From contig NC_134422.1 in the NCBI RefSeq assembly GCF_030867145.1, forward strand, positions 1,828,001-1,892,000: DNA of 64,000 nucleotides, given 5' to 3'. Below are positions 1-38,724 of this stretch, piece after piece. The notes under the pieces are model-generated. The model searched no databases, was not told where the DNA came from, and saw only the letters and a list, made by a program, of their open reading frames with translations. Numbering within the stretch: position 1 is the stretch's first letter; every line of letters begins with the position of its first letter. The translations under genes were made by a program, and so were the position numbers. This DNA is from Opisthocomus hoazin. Lineage: Eukaryota > Chordata > Aves > Opisthocomiformes > Opisthocomidae.

Positions 1-3000
1 AACCTGCTTTCCCCGGGCACCTATACCTCTGCCCACGTTCAGCTTATTTCTCATGTTCGACATCAGATTAACACATTTATTCTGGTTCTTTTGTTCCTCT
101 TGTACTGTTATTTGCAGGATTAAGTAGCAGATGAGAAAAGGCCCACCGTTAAACAGGATGGCATCTTTTAAAGATTTAATCATCTGTAGTCTCGGGGACT
201 TTTGTTCCCAAAGGTAAGCCTGGACCTTTCCTTGCAATGGACTCGGGACAGGACTCACTGCCAAGTAACGCCAGAATATTTAGCTACAGCAATGCAGGCA
301 GACGCTCCTGTGTTCCTGCCAGGTGATATCCCACTTATGAAACACCAGTGCTCTGACTTGACTTATTTAATGGATTCATCTGAACTTCTGTAAAAATCTC
401 TCCAGCAACCAACGACTTTCACGTTCACTGTCATGGAAAAACACCACTCTAAGAAGTGAATAAAACTAAAAATAAGATTAAGCTCATTTTTACGCAACAG
501 TATTATGGATGGTAAGGCCTACTTTCCGTGACCCACTAGACCAAAATTTAACTATTTGTAACACCATTCAGTCTCTCACACGGATAATACTCATTCCACA
601 TTTAGCCACGTAAGTTCAAATCGGCACTATCAGGAACAAGGAAATACATTTTTGTCAGAAGCCTGATGAACAACATTCCTCTGCACAGTGAAGCTCCATT
701 TACCCTGATTTGCAAGCTTAGATTCACAGAAAACCATTACCTGCAGAGACACCTTCCTGGATCACAACAAATTGGTTCCTTTCTCAATGCGTTAAGAAGT
801 TTCCCTAAGAAACGAACTCCAGAAGTGAAACAAGGTGTTTAAGACATTTAAAATTTGGGAGGGGAAAAAAAGAAAAAAAAAAATGCATTCAGGAAGATTA
901 TCAAAGAATTAATTTGCCTTCCTGAAGGACAGGCAGCAACACTTAGGTACGGAGCGAGCTGCATCTCCACCACTAGTTCCAAATAGACCCTTTTAGGGTT
1001 TTTGTTCTCACTTTTCCATCACGCTTGGCATTAACTTGAAAGGCTGCCATTGTTTTTCTCTCAGCTAAAAATCCCTTCCCGCTGACAGGTGCCCTGACGT
1101 AAGAAACCACCTTCAAAAGCAGGGAGAACGTCCAGGCATTATAAGATTTCTCTTCCTACCACTAACTTTGTTTATGAATTAAACGTAGCTCTATTGCCCT
1201 TTAAGCTTTATCCCTACGCTTTTATCTTTAGCTTCATTAGTCTCTTTGGAACACATTTCAGACAGGCTTCAAAGCTTCCCCATGCAGAAAATAGAAATTT
1301 CAGATTACTTGGACTGTTATTTTATTCTGATTTTTCTCCCGCATCACGCTTTCTTCCCCCCCCCCCGCTTTTATTTCCTATATCTAAAGACTTCAAAGGT
1401 TCATAACTGTTGGTTGAGAGGGCTGGATGCTATTATGCAGACGTCATTACTCTCTTTGTTTTTTAACATTTCTCTTGAGAGATTTTTTTTTTCCTACTTT
1501 AATCCTCTCTTACGACTTCAGGATTTGTTTTTCAACCAATAGTCCAGAGTACATTTTTATTTCTAGCACTTGCTAGTAATGAAATACGGATTATTTGTCT
1601 TAAACCCATGAATTCATCAGCTATACAGCAGTCGGATCAAGCAACAAGCATTACTGATCTATGTTTCACTGCATGCTTTTTATGAAACAAAACAAGCATA
1701 TGAACACAATAAAATAGGATGTACAATTATTTAGTATAAAATCCCTTATTAGCTTTATCAGAATCAGTAACTGGTCACCTGCATCAAATTTTAACAAGGG
1801 TTCTACTAAAAGGCAAATCAGGTGAAAAAGTCCGACATTTACCACACAAGACCTGAAAAACACAAATGATCCTTCTCGGAGTGAGAATTCCCCTGGGCAG
1901 ACACAACACACACTCACAGAGTCCTAAGCTACCCAAGGTGAACATCGATTTTATTTCTTCATTAGCACAAACTCCTGCTTTGCGTTTTGCCTTAACTTTG
2001 CTACGACAGCCCCATACCCTTCATTCGGCGCTGGGTTTGGGTGTGCTGCTTCTCACGGCTCCCAGCACCTAAACGCTTACCCTCTCCTGAGCCCACAGAG
2101 AAGCAGGGATTCAACTGGTTTCCCCAGAGCCCGGGTGCTTCAGGCTCCCGAATTTCCCAGAAGGATCTCGGGAAATGGACACCTCCAGGACCAAGATGAT
2201 CAAAAGAAGTTTCAGACTCCCTGAAGAAGACACCTCATTCCCAGAGGCATTCCCGTTCTGTGTCTTCTGACACCCGTCGCACAAAGCCCTCTCGAGAAAT
2301 AACTCTGCATTCGCTCTCAGCTTTAGACTTTTTTCATGAAAAAGACATATCCTGGTTACTTTTCCCCACATCAAACCGATGGGAATCCAGCCTGCTCTCG
2401 GTCTGACGTTGTCCATGACGGCAGTGCAAGTGGAAGCAGAACACAATCATGATAACACGCTGTGATAATATAGCACCTAGCATATAATACAATCCCATAA
2501 TTTATAAAACTGAATACACTAGCAGAAAATTTCAATACATTTTTCATGGAATAAAGAGTGAAAATGAAGTAACATTATTCAGAGGAAGAAATAAGCTGCA
2601 AACAATACGTTTGGAGCAGGGGGAAAATCCCCACTACAGCTCTTGAGAAAAGAGACTAAGATTATACACTGAATATGTCTAACCAGAATATATCTGACAG
2701 CCTGGGGATTCCTCACAAGGAAAAGAACAACCCCATCCTTACCACAACATCAAGCTTTCAAAAATTGTACTTTTAAAATACAAAATCACTTCAGTCCTTG
2801 AATAACTTGTGAAGCTCCAATACGAAAAAAAAATTATTCTGTGTAACCTAGAGCACATCTGCTGTGAAATAACTGGACACACCAGCAACCCAGAAACATA
2901 ATTAATTTAATGTAGAATATGATTTCACCCTTCTCTTTTTTAATGTCCAGAGAGATTTCTTTAACTCACCGTATTAGAATCCAACAGTTCTACTCAGAAA

Positions 3001-3184
3001 CTAAGACCGTAGTTGCTAAGGCAACTCTGCCTTTTAGCCCCGCTTGCTCTTTGCTCAATATGCCAACATTTGAAAATATTTTACCTACGAAGGAGGACGG
3101 AATTCTAAATGGCACTCTGAAATTAAAACAAAAACAAAACCAAAAGCCTTACAGATTTCACCCCACCACCTCAACAAGCTGCTG

Positions 3185-3355
3185 GCGGTTTATGAACCGA
3201 CCCGGGGGACAGAGCAGCCGGGAGCTCGGCTGATGCTTGCTCGGCTTCCCGGCCCCACGGCTCATTCGGTGTCCAAGCCCCCACCCTGCCGGCCGGAGCC
3301 CAGACTGCCGGCCCGGGTAGACCTGAGCGCCGGCGCGCGTTGAGCTCACTCACAG
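3185..3355. other. GC- and CpG-rich islet
   Basis: This is a short block with many CpG dinucleotides inside an AT-rich context, including runs such as cccgggg, ccggccgg and gcgccggcgcgcg. It could be a small regulatory island or alternative promoter. No convincing first exon could be assigned. Confidence 0.3.
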
Positions 3356-6300
3356 AAAGTGGAAGCATATTCCTACCAGAAAAAAAGAAAAGACCACTGT
3401 GTGTTTAAATATACTCTAGTAGTGCTATCACCCCGTTGTAAAAGGAACTGAAGTGCTCCTCCTCCTCCCAGTTTCTTACAAATTCTGTGTTTCAAAATAC
3501 CAGTGTACTGGCAGGGGACTGTTGTACAGGACCAGCAAAGAAGGGTGAAAGATAGGTGCTCTATCAAAACATATGCAAAACAATGTAAAAAGTTAAAACC
3601 TTGGGGCTTGATTTAGACTTCTTTTAGGCAGCAATATTTAAAAAAAAAAAAAAAAGAGAGAGCAAAAGAGACTGTAAATAGCCAACTTACACCTTGGGGT
3701 AACAAAAGCAGCTCTCGCTTTGTGAAATCAGAAGCAGACAGACTACTCTCCCCAACACAAATGCAAAAGCAATTGCTTCACTCCTCAGGACAACCTGTGT
3801 TTTGAAATTGTTCCAGGTTAGGGGGGGGTCCTGCGGCAAATATTGGGGTTCTCGGATCATGCAAGCTTGAGCCTGTGCCCGACAGTCCAGGAAGGGGATG
3901 TGCCAAAGGGTACAGAGGCCACGGGCAGAGGGTCACAGCTCGAGGAAGCAAAAACACGCAAAATGAGGGTGAGGCGCACAAGAGGGGAAGCACATCTCTC
4001 AGGTGTCCTTCTTTGGGCAGACGTGCCCGAGACACCAGGAACCAGCACCTCAATCCATCATCAAACACAAGGCTGGAGAGAGTAACCCCGGGAAGGCCGG
4101 GCAGAGCCCGGAAAAGACCAAGTACCCGCTTTCAGATCTTGAACAAGACCCCCTCTCTTCTTGTACGAGGTGAGCAGAGCTTGCTTGGACAGGAAGAAGT
4201 TTCAGACTAAATGAGATGCTTTAGTAGCACCTTTGATTCTAGACAGCAAATATGAAATTTTAAAATTTGATTCCCCCATGGCATAAAAATCTGATGAAGT
4301 AAAGGCCTCTTAATGTTTGTGTATCCAAAGACGGTTAATTTGGGCTCTGCCAGAGCTGCAAGGATTCTGGCTGACAGTTTTAACTCTAATTTCAAGATAC
4401 GTATGCGGTTTTGAAAATAGCGACTGAGGAGCTATTTCACACAGATCCTTATCTCCACCCTGAAGTGGCAGAAGGGGCTTGGTGTGGGACTGGGAACAGG
4501 AACAGCACTGCCTGCCCAGTGTTAACACTCTTACAGCATCCAGCTGAAATTCGCCCTGTTCATAACAAACCTTAAATGCTTGAGAAGCAATGTCTACAAA
4601 CAGGGTAAAACTGGCTTTTTTCTCTAGTACCGAGGAGTAGTATCCAATACAATAGAAAAAAAGCCATTAACACACACACATCTCCCAGAGATACCAAGTA
4701 AATCCCGTACCAGAACACCTTTATTTCATACACTGAATAATGTAAAATCACGGCGCATAAGGCTTTCCTTCAACACCTACACGCACGCACAAACACCCAG
4801 AGAGGAATTACAATTACAGAAGCCGATTGCACGTTGAAGCTCTTATCCGCAGCCTAAGAACTACAGTGGATATTCACAGAGAAATTTTCCTTGATCCCGC
4901 AGTCCAAGAAAGATTAAAAGGCAAGGAGTCCTTGCTCGCTCCCACCTCAGACAGTTGAAATGCACGCGTGTAGAACATCGGCTGCTCCTCGCAGGAGGCG
5001 AGGCAGGAGAAGCCTGCAGTGAAAGTAAAAGCAGAGGATGTTACAAGTGTTGCGACCTGCCAGGGCACGCCACTTATGAGAGTTACGTTGTAGCAACAGA
5101 AACATTCAACGTGACACCACTGACAACCAAATGGAGGTTAGGGGAGCAGGTCTGTGCGCTATTTTCTTTGGCTCCTATACCAGTTATTCCTGGAAGTTTT
5201 GGACTAGAGTTGTCGAATTTTAACTCTTGTTTTAGCAGTACGTTACCTCACTGAAAATTGTTTAAGTATGAAAACAAGTCTTTGTGCATGACAGCGCCAA
5301 GAAAACCGCGCCAGTTTTTTAATTCTAAATAAATCCTCACTCTCCAACTCGAGTTCATGACAAAGCAATTTTTAAAATTACTTTTCTACCTGAATGTGTC
5401 ACCATTACAATTCAACCGGAGGAGCTGCTGTCCTTGCACAAGGGACACCGACAGGAGCCACTTCCTCGGCACTGCATCTCCCCTCGGCACAAGTCCCGCA
5501 CCAGCTTCTCACGCGTCCGGGCCATTTCAGATCACAAGCAGACCACCCGACGCCGAGCACAGCCGAGGTTACCCCCTGGGTCTCCGAAACGACGCGCCTG
5601 TGAGTTTCAAGCCAGTGTCTGCCTGTCCTGCAGCACCACGACACTGCTAACTCCAGCCGCTCCCACAGCCGGACCTTCACATCCAACCCACGCCACGGCT
5701 GAGTCTGGTGTTGCAATTTAGTGGCACAAACCAGTTACAAACCATTTGGAATTTTTCTGCCTTTACCACCCCTCCAGCCCTTCTCCGACTTCTATCCCAC
5801 TGACTAAATTCACAAGCAGTAGGTTTAGCACTAAGGTCATATGAAATCATTTCTTACACGTGCACTTTCATCTGTACATTCATATTGGATTCCTTTGTTT
5901 TCTGTAAAACCAGAGCGTTTTGTCTAAGTTTTATGAGTGCATCGTATTTTAAATAATGCCCATTTCAGCAATAATCACAGCATTTAAATCAATGACACCG
6001 TAATTATACTGGCCTTATGTATTAACTGCGGGGTTTTAACAATTATTTAGTGGCTCCCTAGCTTACACACACGTACACACCACAGTTACTTACTGCTGCA
6101 GTAATACAGATCAACATTAGTTCCTTCCACTCCTCTGGAAAAAACCAATAAAATAACAACTCCAAGAACTCCCCTAAATGCTTCCAGCCATTCTGGCAGC
6201 CCATATGGACAGCTCTACGACAAGCCACATGAACACAGCTGCTTTGTGCTGAGACCCCTTCCCAGGGGTTTGCTAACAGAGCGGCCTGGTTGAATATATT

Positions 6301-8764
6301 GCACCAGCGTAACCAGCAGAAGAAGAAATCCACCCACCCCTCCTCTGCAGAGACTAAGAATGAGAACACAGAACAGCTGTAACACAGCTGGTTCTGTCCC
6401 AAACTGCTCAGCTTTGCAGGATGTTTTTAAACAAGAGATCAGGCAAATTCTTCACTGCAGGCAAAGCTCTTGCCTCCATCATCTCTAGGATATTAGTCAC
6501 ATCTCTTCTATGTGTCCATCCCTCTTGTAAGTTTTGAGTACAGACTGGTAGGTTATTTACAGTAAGTTCTGTAACTTTCACAAAATTACCAAGAACAGAC
6601 ACTTGCTGCCTTTGCTAAGGGCACAGCACGAGTCCAACCCTCCCTAGAAAACAGAGATATCATCCAGGAATTCATTCCCAAAGCACAAGCCTGTAAAACT
6701 CAAACTTTGTTTTCCAGTGCTCACAGCACTGCTTGTTCCTCCCTTAAATAAAAAAAAAAAAGTAATGACACCATGCCTGAAACCGTTTTTCCGGAACTTT
6801 AAGCCCAAACGTCTTCTTTACTGAAGACCACAGTGCATTAGCACAGGGGAGCTGGCGGTGTCCTGCCTCTTGGTAGCTACCACCTGGGAGGCAGCAAACG
6901 GCACAGTCGAACCCACAGCCGAGCCCGCGCACCCAGCCAGGCGTGCAGACACCAAGGCCAGCGCAGACACGCCTTGCTGCTCGTCTTTGCGTCTTCACAG
7001 TCGCTCTGAACACATCTCTAAGAGAATATTAGTTATAAATAGTTACAAAGCTAAGTTTCCAATGCTTTCCTGACACAGGTGGCCTTTTCTCGGTCTCTCA
7101 ATCACAGGGACAGCACAGGTGAGGAGGGTTGCTAACCTCTCCAGCAAGGCCCAGGACGTTGCAGGTGGTGACAGTTCCTCCACCAGAGGACACCTTCCAC
7201 CAAGCAGTGTCCTGCCTGCAACCAGGCTTGAGCCCTGCAACACAAAGCTGCACCTACACCCTGCTTACGTAGAACCCGTCTGGAAAAGCACACATCGGCC
7301 AGCCTGCAGACTACAAGCAGTTTCCAAAATCACCACCGCACATTTACAACTCAGTTTGCTGAAGCAGCAGGGATTGAAATGCGTAATTTCGCATTTGAAA
7401 ATGTCTTAAAGGCTAAGAATCAAGTCTTAAATCACGCAGTCGGGCATGCCAAGCTGTTAGGAAAGGATGCCGACCTTATGAACTGATGAAGATCAACCAA
7501 TGTTTAGTCCGACAGAAATCAGGTTTTAACCTCCCACCCACAAGTTGCCCTGTTTTATCACACAGTGATACCTGTAAAAAACCTCAAGATGGTAAAAAAC
7601 CACATATTAAAGCAAAAGCACTTTTACAGACCAACAACTCAATCTTTCTGCATTATTATTCCTGTGTTTTAATTTCCTCATTTGGTCCTGGTAAAAGTTA
7701 ACATCAGCCCGAGCACATTCAGTGTGTTTCTTCATAAATGGATAACTAAGGCTCAATCAAAAAGACGTTGGAAGTTTGAAGCAGGTTCAAACGTCATTTC
7801 CCTAAAGGTTTTGTCTCCTTGAACACATGAATCTGAAAATTTGCTTAATATGCTTAGCTACTTTGTAATACACCTACAAAAGCCAGCTGAAAGCATCAAG
7901 ATAATGCTTATCTACAGTACTTTAACAGAGCCCCACACACTGTTCTGCTCTCTTCAGCTCTCTTGGACAATCAGCTGGGAGTTTAGCACCTAATTCAGAT
8001 GAGAACTCTTAATTAGAGACTCTCACCCAAGCCCAGTGGCAGTAGAAGTGTATTCTTTCAGCCCGGATATAGTATTTTGCATTTACAGAGTTTTAAAATA
8101 ATCTGTGCATTTCACTCAAAATAAATTAAGCTTCAGAAGTGTTGCGCTCCTTTTTAAGGCATAAGGAATTTACCTGACAGTTATGTTTGGTACTGAGGAA
8201 AACCAGTGGCAGAACTAGAAATGGCTTCTATCACCTAATTCCACCACATGAATATCACTACAGCAGGATGATCCTGTTGTAGGGTCCCGTAGATCAGAAC
8301 TTTGGGTCTTTGCAGGATCACATCTTACACAAGTCCTGCTAGTCCTCATATGGAATTTAGGACTACTACTAAGCAGACTCATTAAGTGACAGAAGGACAC
8401 CTGTACAAAATGCTTCCCCATTTAGAAGCTACCATACTTCTCTGCGGTATCGAAAAAAACCAAACCAAAACAACCTCAACACACTATTACATCTAAAGGG
8501 ACGCATTTGCAACTGACTTTAAAAAAACTACAAATTATGTATGTTGTGCTCACCTCTATTTATAAATTGCAGATACTGAGACATAAAACATGAAGTTGAC
8601 GCTATATATAGTGAAATAAAGACAGGGCTTACACACACCATACAATTTGTACCTTGACACAATAAATTCTTTCCTCCACACCAAACGCTCTTCAGTAGGC
8701 GTATATATTCTTCTGAAAAGCTAGCTACACACCACATGCAAAAAGGAAAAACCCAGTCTGACAC

Positions 8765-9068
8765 ATTTTTTACCATTTTATTGAAAAGCAAGAGTTACAT
8801 TTTACACTTGACTTCAGTTGAAGTTACAGTGAGTTTTAACATTGGGTCAATTCTCAGCTGTTTTTCTGTTCCCCCCCCCCCCCCCAGGGCAGGGGGTTGA
8901 AGGACACATGCAAACAGCATGAAACCGATGCTTAAGAGAGTTGGCTGGTGCAAGGCAAGCTCTAGCAAACCCAGTTTATATTACATAAAGGAAGAAGTAG
9001 GGGTTTTTTTATTAAGATTGCACTGAATCCCTATCAATGTCCGTATTATCAATTAACTGTATTTTCAA
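8765..9068 (-). other. possible leftward terminal exon with poly(A) signal
   Basis: Read on the minus strand, the stretch after a CCCAG|G acceptor-like site at about 9069 has a short open frame ending in a TAA near 9007. About 230 bases of UTR-like sequence follow, then an AATAAA word near 8780. It could be the 3' end of the gene that starts in the CpG island. The open frame is only about 20 codons, which chance explains easily, and the acceptor-like site sits at the edge of a CR1 insertion. Confidence 0.15.
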
Positions 9069-9070
9069 TG

Positions 9071-9670
9071 CATCCTGGGATGCATTAGGAGGAGTGTGGG
9101 CAGCAGGTCGAGGGAGGTTCTCCTTCCCCTCTACACTGCCCTGGTGAGGCCTCATCTGCAGTGCTGTGTCCAGTGCTGGGCTCCCCAGTTCAAGAAAGAT
9201 GAGGAGCTACTGGAGAGAGTCCAGCAGAGGGCTACGAGGATGAGGAGGGGACTGGAGCATCTCTCCTACGAGGAGAGGCTGAGGGAGCTGGGCTTGTTCA
9301 GCCTGGAGAAGAGAAGGCTGAGAGGGGACCTTCGAAATGCCTCTAAATATCTGCAGGGTGGGCGTCAGGAGGACGGGGCCAGACTCTTTCCAGTGGTGCC
9401 CAGCGACAGGACAAGGGGCAATGGGCACAAATTGAAGCAGAGGAAGCTCCAGCTGAACCTGAGGAAGAACTTCTTCCCTCTGAGGGTGACGGAGCCCTGG
9501 CCCAGGCTGCCCAGGGAGGCTGTGGAGTCTCCTTCTCTGGAGATATTCCAGCCCCGCCTGGCCGCGGTGCTGTGCAGCCTGCTCTGGGTGACCCTGCTTG
9601 GGCAGGGGGTTGGGCTGGGTGACCCACAGAGGGCCCTGCCAACCCCGACCACCCTGTGATTCTGGGATTC
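9071..9670 (+). mobile_element. CR1 LINE copy A, 5'-truncated
   Basis: The copy carries the 3' part of CR1 ORF2, open for 187 codons from 9096, followed by the CR1 3' UTR and an ATTCTG-type end. It begins at the common truncation point near the ATCCTGGG motif. It closely matches the copies at 48.0, 61.0 and 62.9 kb, so it is a young insertion. It lies on the leftward side of the CpG island. Confidence 0.93.
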
Positions 9671-10054
9671 AAAAGCTTCTTATTCATAAAACACAGATTT
9701 AATAAAAGGGCTGCACAGAGCCCGTGAGAGTATCAAGGTATTTGCAACGTCGCAGGTTGCCCAGCTGAGTCTCTCCTACCCACTCCTCACCCGAGGCAGC
9801 AAAACTGGACTCCCCGCAGGAACAGAGCCCCTCGGGTTTCCCCGCAGGTCTCCCTGGCAAAGGCCAAAGGCTTCAGCGCTCGAAGAAGCCCCAACCCCAA
9901 CCGCCTCCGGCAGCGCTGTCAGGGACTTCAATACCTCGGCACCGCTACCTCGCGGCGCCCCAAACGAACTCCCTCCTCCGGAGGGGCGGGAGACCCGCAG
10001 AGCTGCCGAGGCCGGAGTTCTGCAGGGCGGTCCCGCCCTAGGCCGCGGGCTCAC

Positions 10055-10098
10055 CTCGGCCGCGCCGCCGCGCTCAGCCCCCTCAGCCCTCCCGCCAT
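10055..10098 (-). CDS. candidate leftward first coding exon
   Basis: On the minus strand an ATG at 10098 sits in a perfect Kozak context (GCCACCATGG). It opens 14 codons, MAGGLRGLSAAARP, rich in Ala and Arg without acidic residues. The frame runs into a strong donor, CCGAG|GTGAGC, at 10054. The peptide resembles a mitochondrial or low-complexity N-terminus, and I do not recognise the protein. A second candidate starts at the ATG at 10314 (MAAVLPSALRQ) and ends at a weaker CAG|GTGGTA donor at 10281. By synteny either might belong to ARL6IP6, but neither resembles the mammalian N-terminus I recall. Confidence 0.35.
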
Positions 10099-10691
10099 GG
10101 TGGCTTCCCTCAGGCGGCGCCTACCACCACCGCGCGCGCGGGGCGGGGGGGGGGGGGGGGGGGAAGGAAGAACCGCGCTGCCGCCGCGCGCCTCCAACCA
10201 CCCCGCTCGGCACCTACCAACCCGCTCCGGCACGGGGGGGAGTGGGGGGTGAGGCCGCGCCTCCGGTCCGGCGCGTACCACCTGCCTCAGGGCGGAGGGG
10301 AGAACGGCCGCCATCTCCCGGTGTGCTTCAACGGGCGCCGAAGAAAGCGCTGGGGCTCCTCCCCCCTCTCCTTCAGACGCTCCTGGCACCGCCCGGCCGC
10401 TGGCGCCCCGCCCCCGGCCCACGTGAGCCCTTTCCCAGCGTCCCCTCTGCTCGGCCCCCGCCGCAGCCGCTTCCCCCCGCGCCAGCTCCGCGGCCCGGCG
10501 GGCCCGCGCCCCGTACCCCGTCGTCAGCGGCCCGCTCTCGCCGGGAAAGCGCCTCTGCTCGCCGCAGACCCGACCCGGCGCCTTCCCTCCGCCTTTCCTC
10601 CGCTAGGCCTCTCTCCATCCGCCTGCTCCTTGCCGCCGCCGACGCTCGGAGAGGCGGAGAAGGGCCCCTCGCGGCCGGGCCGGCGGCCAGG

Positions 10692-36283
<25,592 letters not shown>

Positions 36284-36321
36284 GAACGTTATTTATACCA
36301 AATATGTTTACATTGTGGCAT

Positions 36322-36327
36322 AATAAA
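36322..36327 (+). terminator. PRPF40A: PRPF40A proximal poly(A) signal
   Basis: AATAAA 39 bases after the stop codon, giving a very short 3' UTR with cleavage expected near 36340-36350. Confidence 0.75.
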
Positions 36328-36349
36328 AGAAACCAATGTCTAATTCAGG

Positions 36350-38059
36350 ACGTGGGTTCTGATATCCCAAGTTCCATTGCTGAGATAACAGTGGCTTTTA
36401 ATTTTCCCAGATAAACACATTCAAATCCTGTTCTTAGGGGCCGGGCATCGAATCCAGAGAGGTGAATGAAATCCCGAGCGCGGAGCGGAGCGTCCGGCCG
36501 GGGCGGCGGGTGCTCCACTCCCAGGGGCATCCCTTGGGGCAGGATGGGTGCTCTGCTCTCTGTGGGGAGCCCCTGGGGGGGTCTGGCCCCGCGGCGCTGG
36601 CACCCATCCAGCGGAGCTGCTCCAAGGCCCGGTCCTTCCCGGAAAGGCGCGGGGACGCTCCTTCTGCTGGCCGCTGCAGCCAGACCACGCTTCGTTTTTA
36701 GAAAGAGATTATTAACATAGTTTCTTGTGGTTTAATTTGTTTTACAGATTATTATTTTTTTTTTTAATTTCGGAGAGGGGAAGGCAATGGGAGTAAGGAA
36801 TCCATTTCTTGATCTGCACTGCAAAAAAAAAAAACCCACCAGAGCTTGGAATTGCTCTTCGGTGAGCTGCGCCACGCCGATGCCGCGCCGCTTTGCGAAA
36901 CGGGGCCCGACCCCCGGCCCAGCTGGGCGGCTGGCAGCCGGCTCGGAGGTTTGTTGGGCAGCGATGGGCCCCTCGCCGCGGTGCCAGCGGAGGGTGCTGC
37001 CCCTCCCGCCACCCTGTCTTCCCCTAACCCCATCCGGGGCAGCCGCGGGCATCCTCAAGAGCGTGTTAAGAGAATTCAGAAATAAAACTCCAGTTGTAGA
37101 TGAGCTGAGCTGAGTTGCCTTAGGAGCCTGCCGAGGAAGGTGCTGCCGCTGGGCGCAGCCCGCGGGGGTGGCGGGGCGAGGGGCGCGGCGCGGGCCCCCT
37201 CCCTGCGCGGTGACAAGCGGCGGGGGAGTATTTTTGTACATTTTTATCAATCATTAAACCTTGGCTTCTAGTGCGTGCTAGTATTTATTTCTAGTTTTCA
37301 GTACCTCTGGTAAATTCTTCCTGTCCTCTGAGTGTCGGATTTAAGCAGCATCGGTGCTGGCAAAAGCCACGTGAAGACTCTTTGGAGTTCAGCTTCCTTC
37401 CCCGGGCATCTTTCCTGCGGTGTGACCGCTGGTGCCAGCGCCTACATCCCCACACGGTCCAGTCTGTCTGGTGTTGTTCCTTGCCGGGGTGGTTCCGTGA
37501 TTTGGGCCGTTTCAGAGCGCTGTCTGAGGCTGAAGTGGGGCCCTGGAAGCAGAAGTCGCTGGTCGGTGGTGCCGGGTGGGACCTGCCCACCCATTTTGCC
37601 CGGGACGATGCAGGGCGGGTGGGACGCTGGCGGCCGAGCACGTTCTGGGCTGGCGCTTCCCCGCAGTTGCTCGTCACCTGCTCCCTGCCCATCGCTTGGG
37701 GAGAAAACGCCCCAGTTTGGTCAAAGGGGACGTGCGGTAATTCCTTGCAGCCAGGGGCCAGTTTCATGTTGAGACGTGGGAAGTCGCAGCGCTGGCAGCG
37801 GCTTTGATCCAGGGCCGTGTGGCACGCGGCTCTGCCGGGCGGTCGCTGGTGCTCCCGGGACCACTTGCAGCCCACGGAGACTCCGAACGCGTCCCTTGCT
37901 GGCCTTGCGAACTCACTCCCTGCCCTTGGGGCTGGAGACTTTTAAAAGGTTTGCCTTTATTTTTTCCATTAAAAATAAAAAAGCTGTAAATGTAAATTAT
38001 TATAATGGGGTTTTTTTGGTGTGTCTTACCAGCTGTTGCAAAAGGCGGCAGCTTCCAAA
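36350..38059. other. GC-rich intergenic gap or extended PRPF40A 3' UTR
   Basis: No gene is recognised. On the + strand there is an AATAAA at 37081, an ATTAAA at 37253 preceded by TGTACA and followed by T/G-rich sequence, and another AATAAA at 37974. These could be distal PRPF40A poly(A) sites; the 37253 context is the most convincing. Confidence 0.45.
37253..37258 (+). terminator. candidate distal PRPF40A poly(A) signal
   Basis: ATTAAA with an upstream UGUA element (TTTTTGTACA) and a downstream GTGCGTGCTAG stretch, about 970 bases after the stop codon. Confidence 0.4.
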
Positions 38060-38724
38060 CAGAATCCCAGCATGGTCAGGGTTGGCAGGGCCCTCTGTGG
38101 GTCACCCAGCCCAGCCCCCTGCCCAAGCAGGGTCACCCAGAGCAGGCTGCACAGCACCGCGTCCAGGCGGGTCTGGAATATCTCCAGAGAAGGAGACTCT
38201 ACAGCCTCCCTGGGCAGCCTGGGCCAGGGCTCCGGCACCCTCAGAGGGAAGAAGTTCTTCCTCATGTTCAGCTGGAGCTTCCTCTGCTTCAGTTTGTGCC
38301 CATTGCCCCTTGTCCTGTCACTGGGCACCACTGGAAAGAGTCTGGCCCCATCCTCCTGACCCCCACCCTGCAGATATTTAGAGGCATTTCAAAGGTCCCC
38401 TCTCAGCCTTCTCTTCTCCAGGCTGAACAAGCCCAGCTCCCTCAGCCTCTCCTCGTAGCAGAGATGCTCCAGTCCCCTCCTCATCCTCACAGCCCTGCGC
38501 TGGGCTCTCTCCAGTAGCTCCTCATCTTTCTTGAACTGGGGAGCCCAGCACTGGACCCAGCACTGCAGATGGGGCCTCCCCAGGGCAGAGCAGAGGGGCA
38601 GAAGAACCTCCCTCGCCCTGCTGCCCACACTCCTCGTGATGCACCCCAGGATCCCCTTGGCCTTCTTGGCACCCAGGGCACGCTGCTGGCTCATGGTCAC
38701 CCTGTCATCCGCCAGCACTCCAGG
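38060..38724 (-). mobile_element. CR1 LINE copy D, 5'-truncated
   Basis: Minus-oriented young CR1 between the two genes, from the reversed CAGAATCCCAGCATGG 3' end to the CATGGTCACCCTGTCATCC region of ORF2. Its ORF2 remnant carries the same motifs as copies A, E and M. Confidence 0.93.

Larger units (their letters stand above)
1..9070. other. AT-rich stretch without recognised coding exons
   Basis: No open frame here resembles a protein family I know, and none combines coding-like composition with good splice sites over a useful length. The sequence holds homopolymer runs (C-runs near 1357-1367 and 8872-8885), scattered AATAAA/TTTATT words and a GC-rich islet at about 3185-3355. The simplest reading is intron or flank of a gene transcribed leftward from the CpG island at 10 kb. 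Synteny suggests ARL6IP6, but its hydrophobic C-terminal half was not found on the minus strand. Confidence 0.5.

Noticed and set aside
4874-5068. Minus-strand ORF containing TAGFSC, a string also found in ARL6IP6
   Set aside because: Only six residues agree and neighbouring residues do not; the match is most likely chance.
4955-5254. Plus-strand ORF with a CYKC..GH motif resembling a CCHC zinc knuckle
   Set aside because: The final Cys of the motif is missing, the rest of the frame has no family resemblance, and no splice or promoter context supports it.
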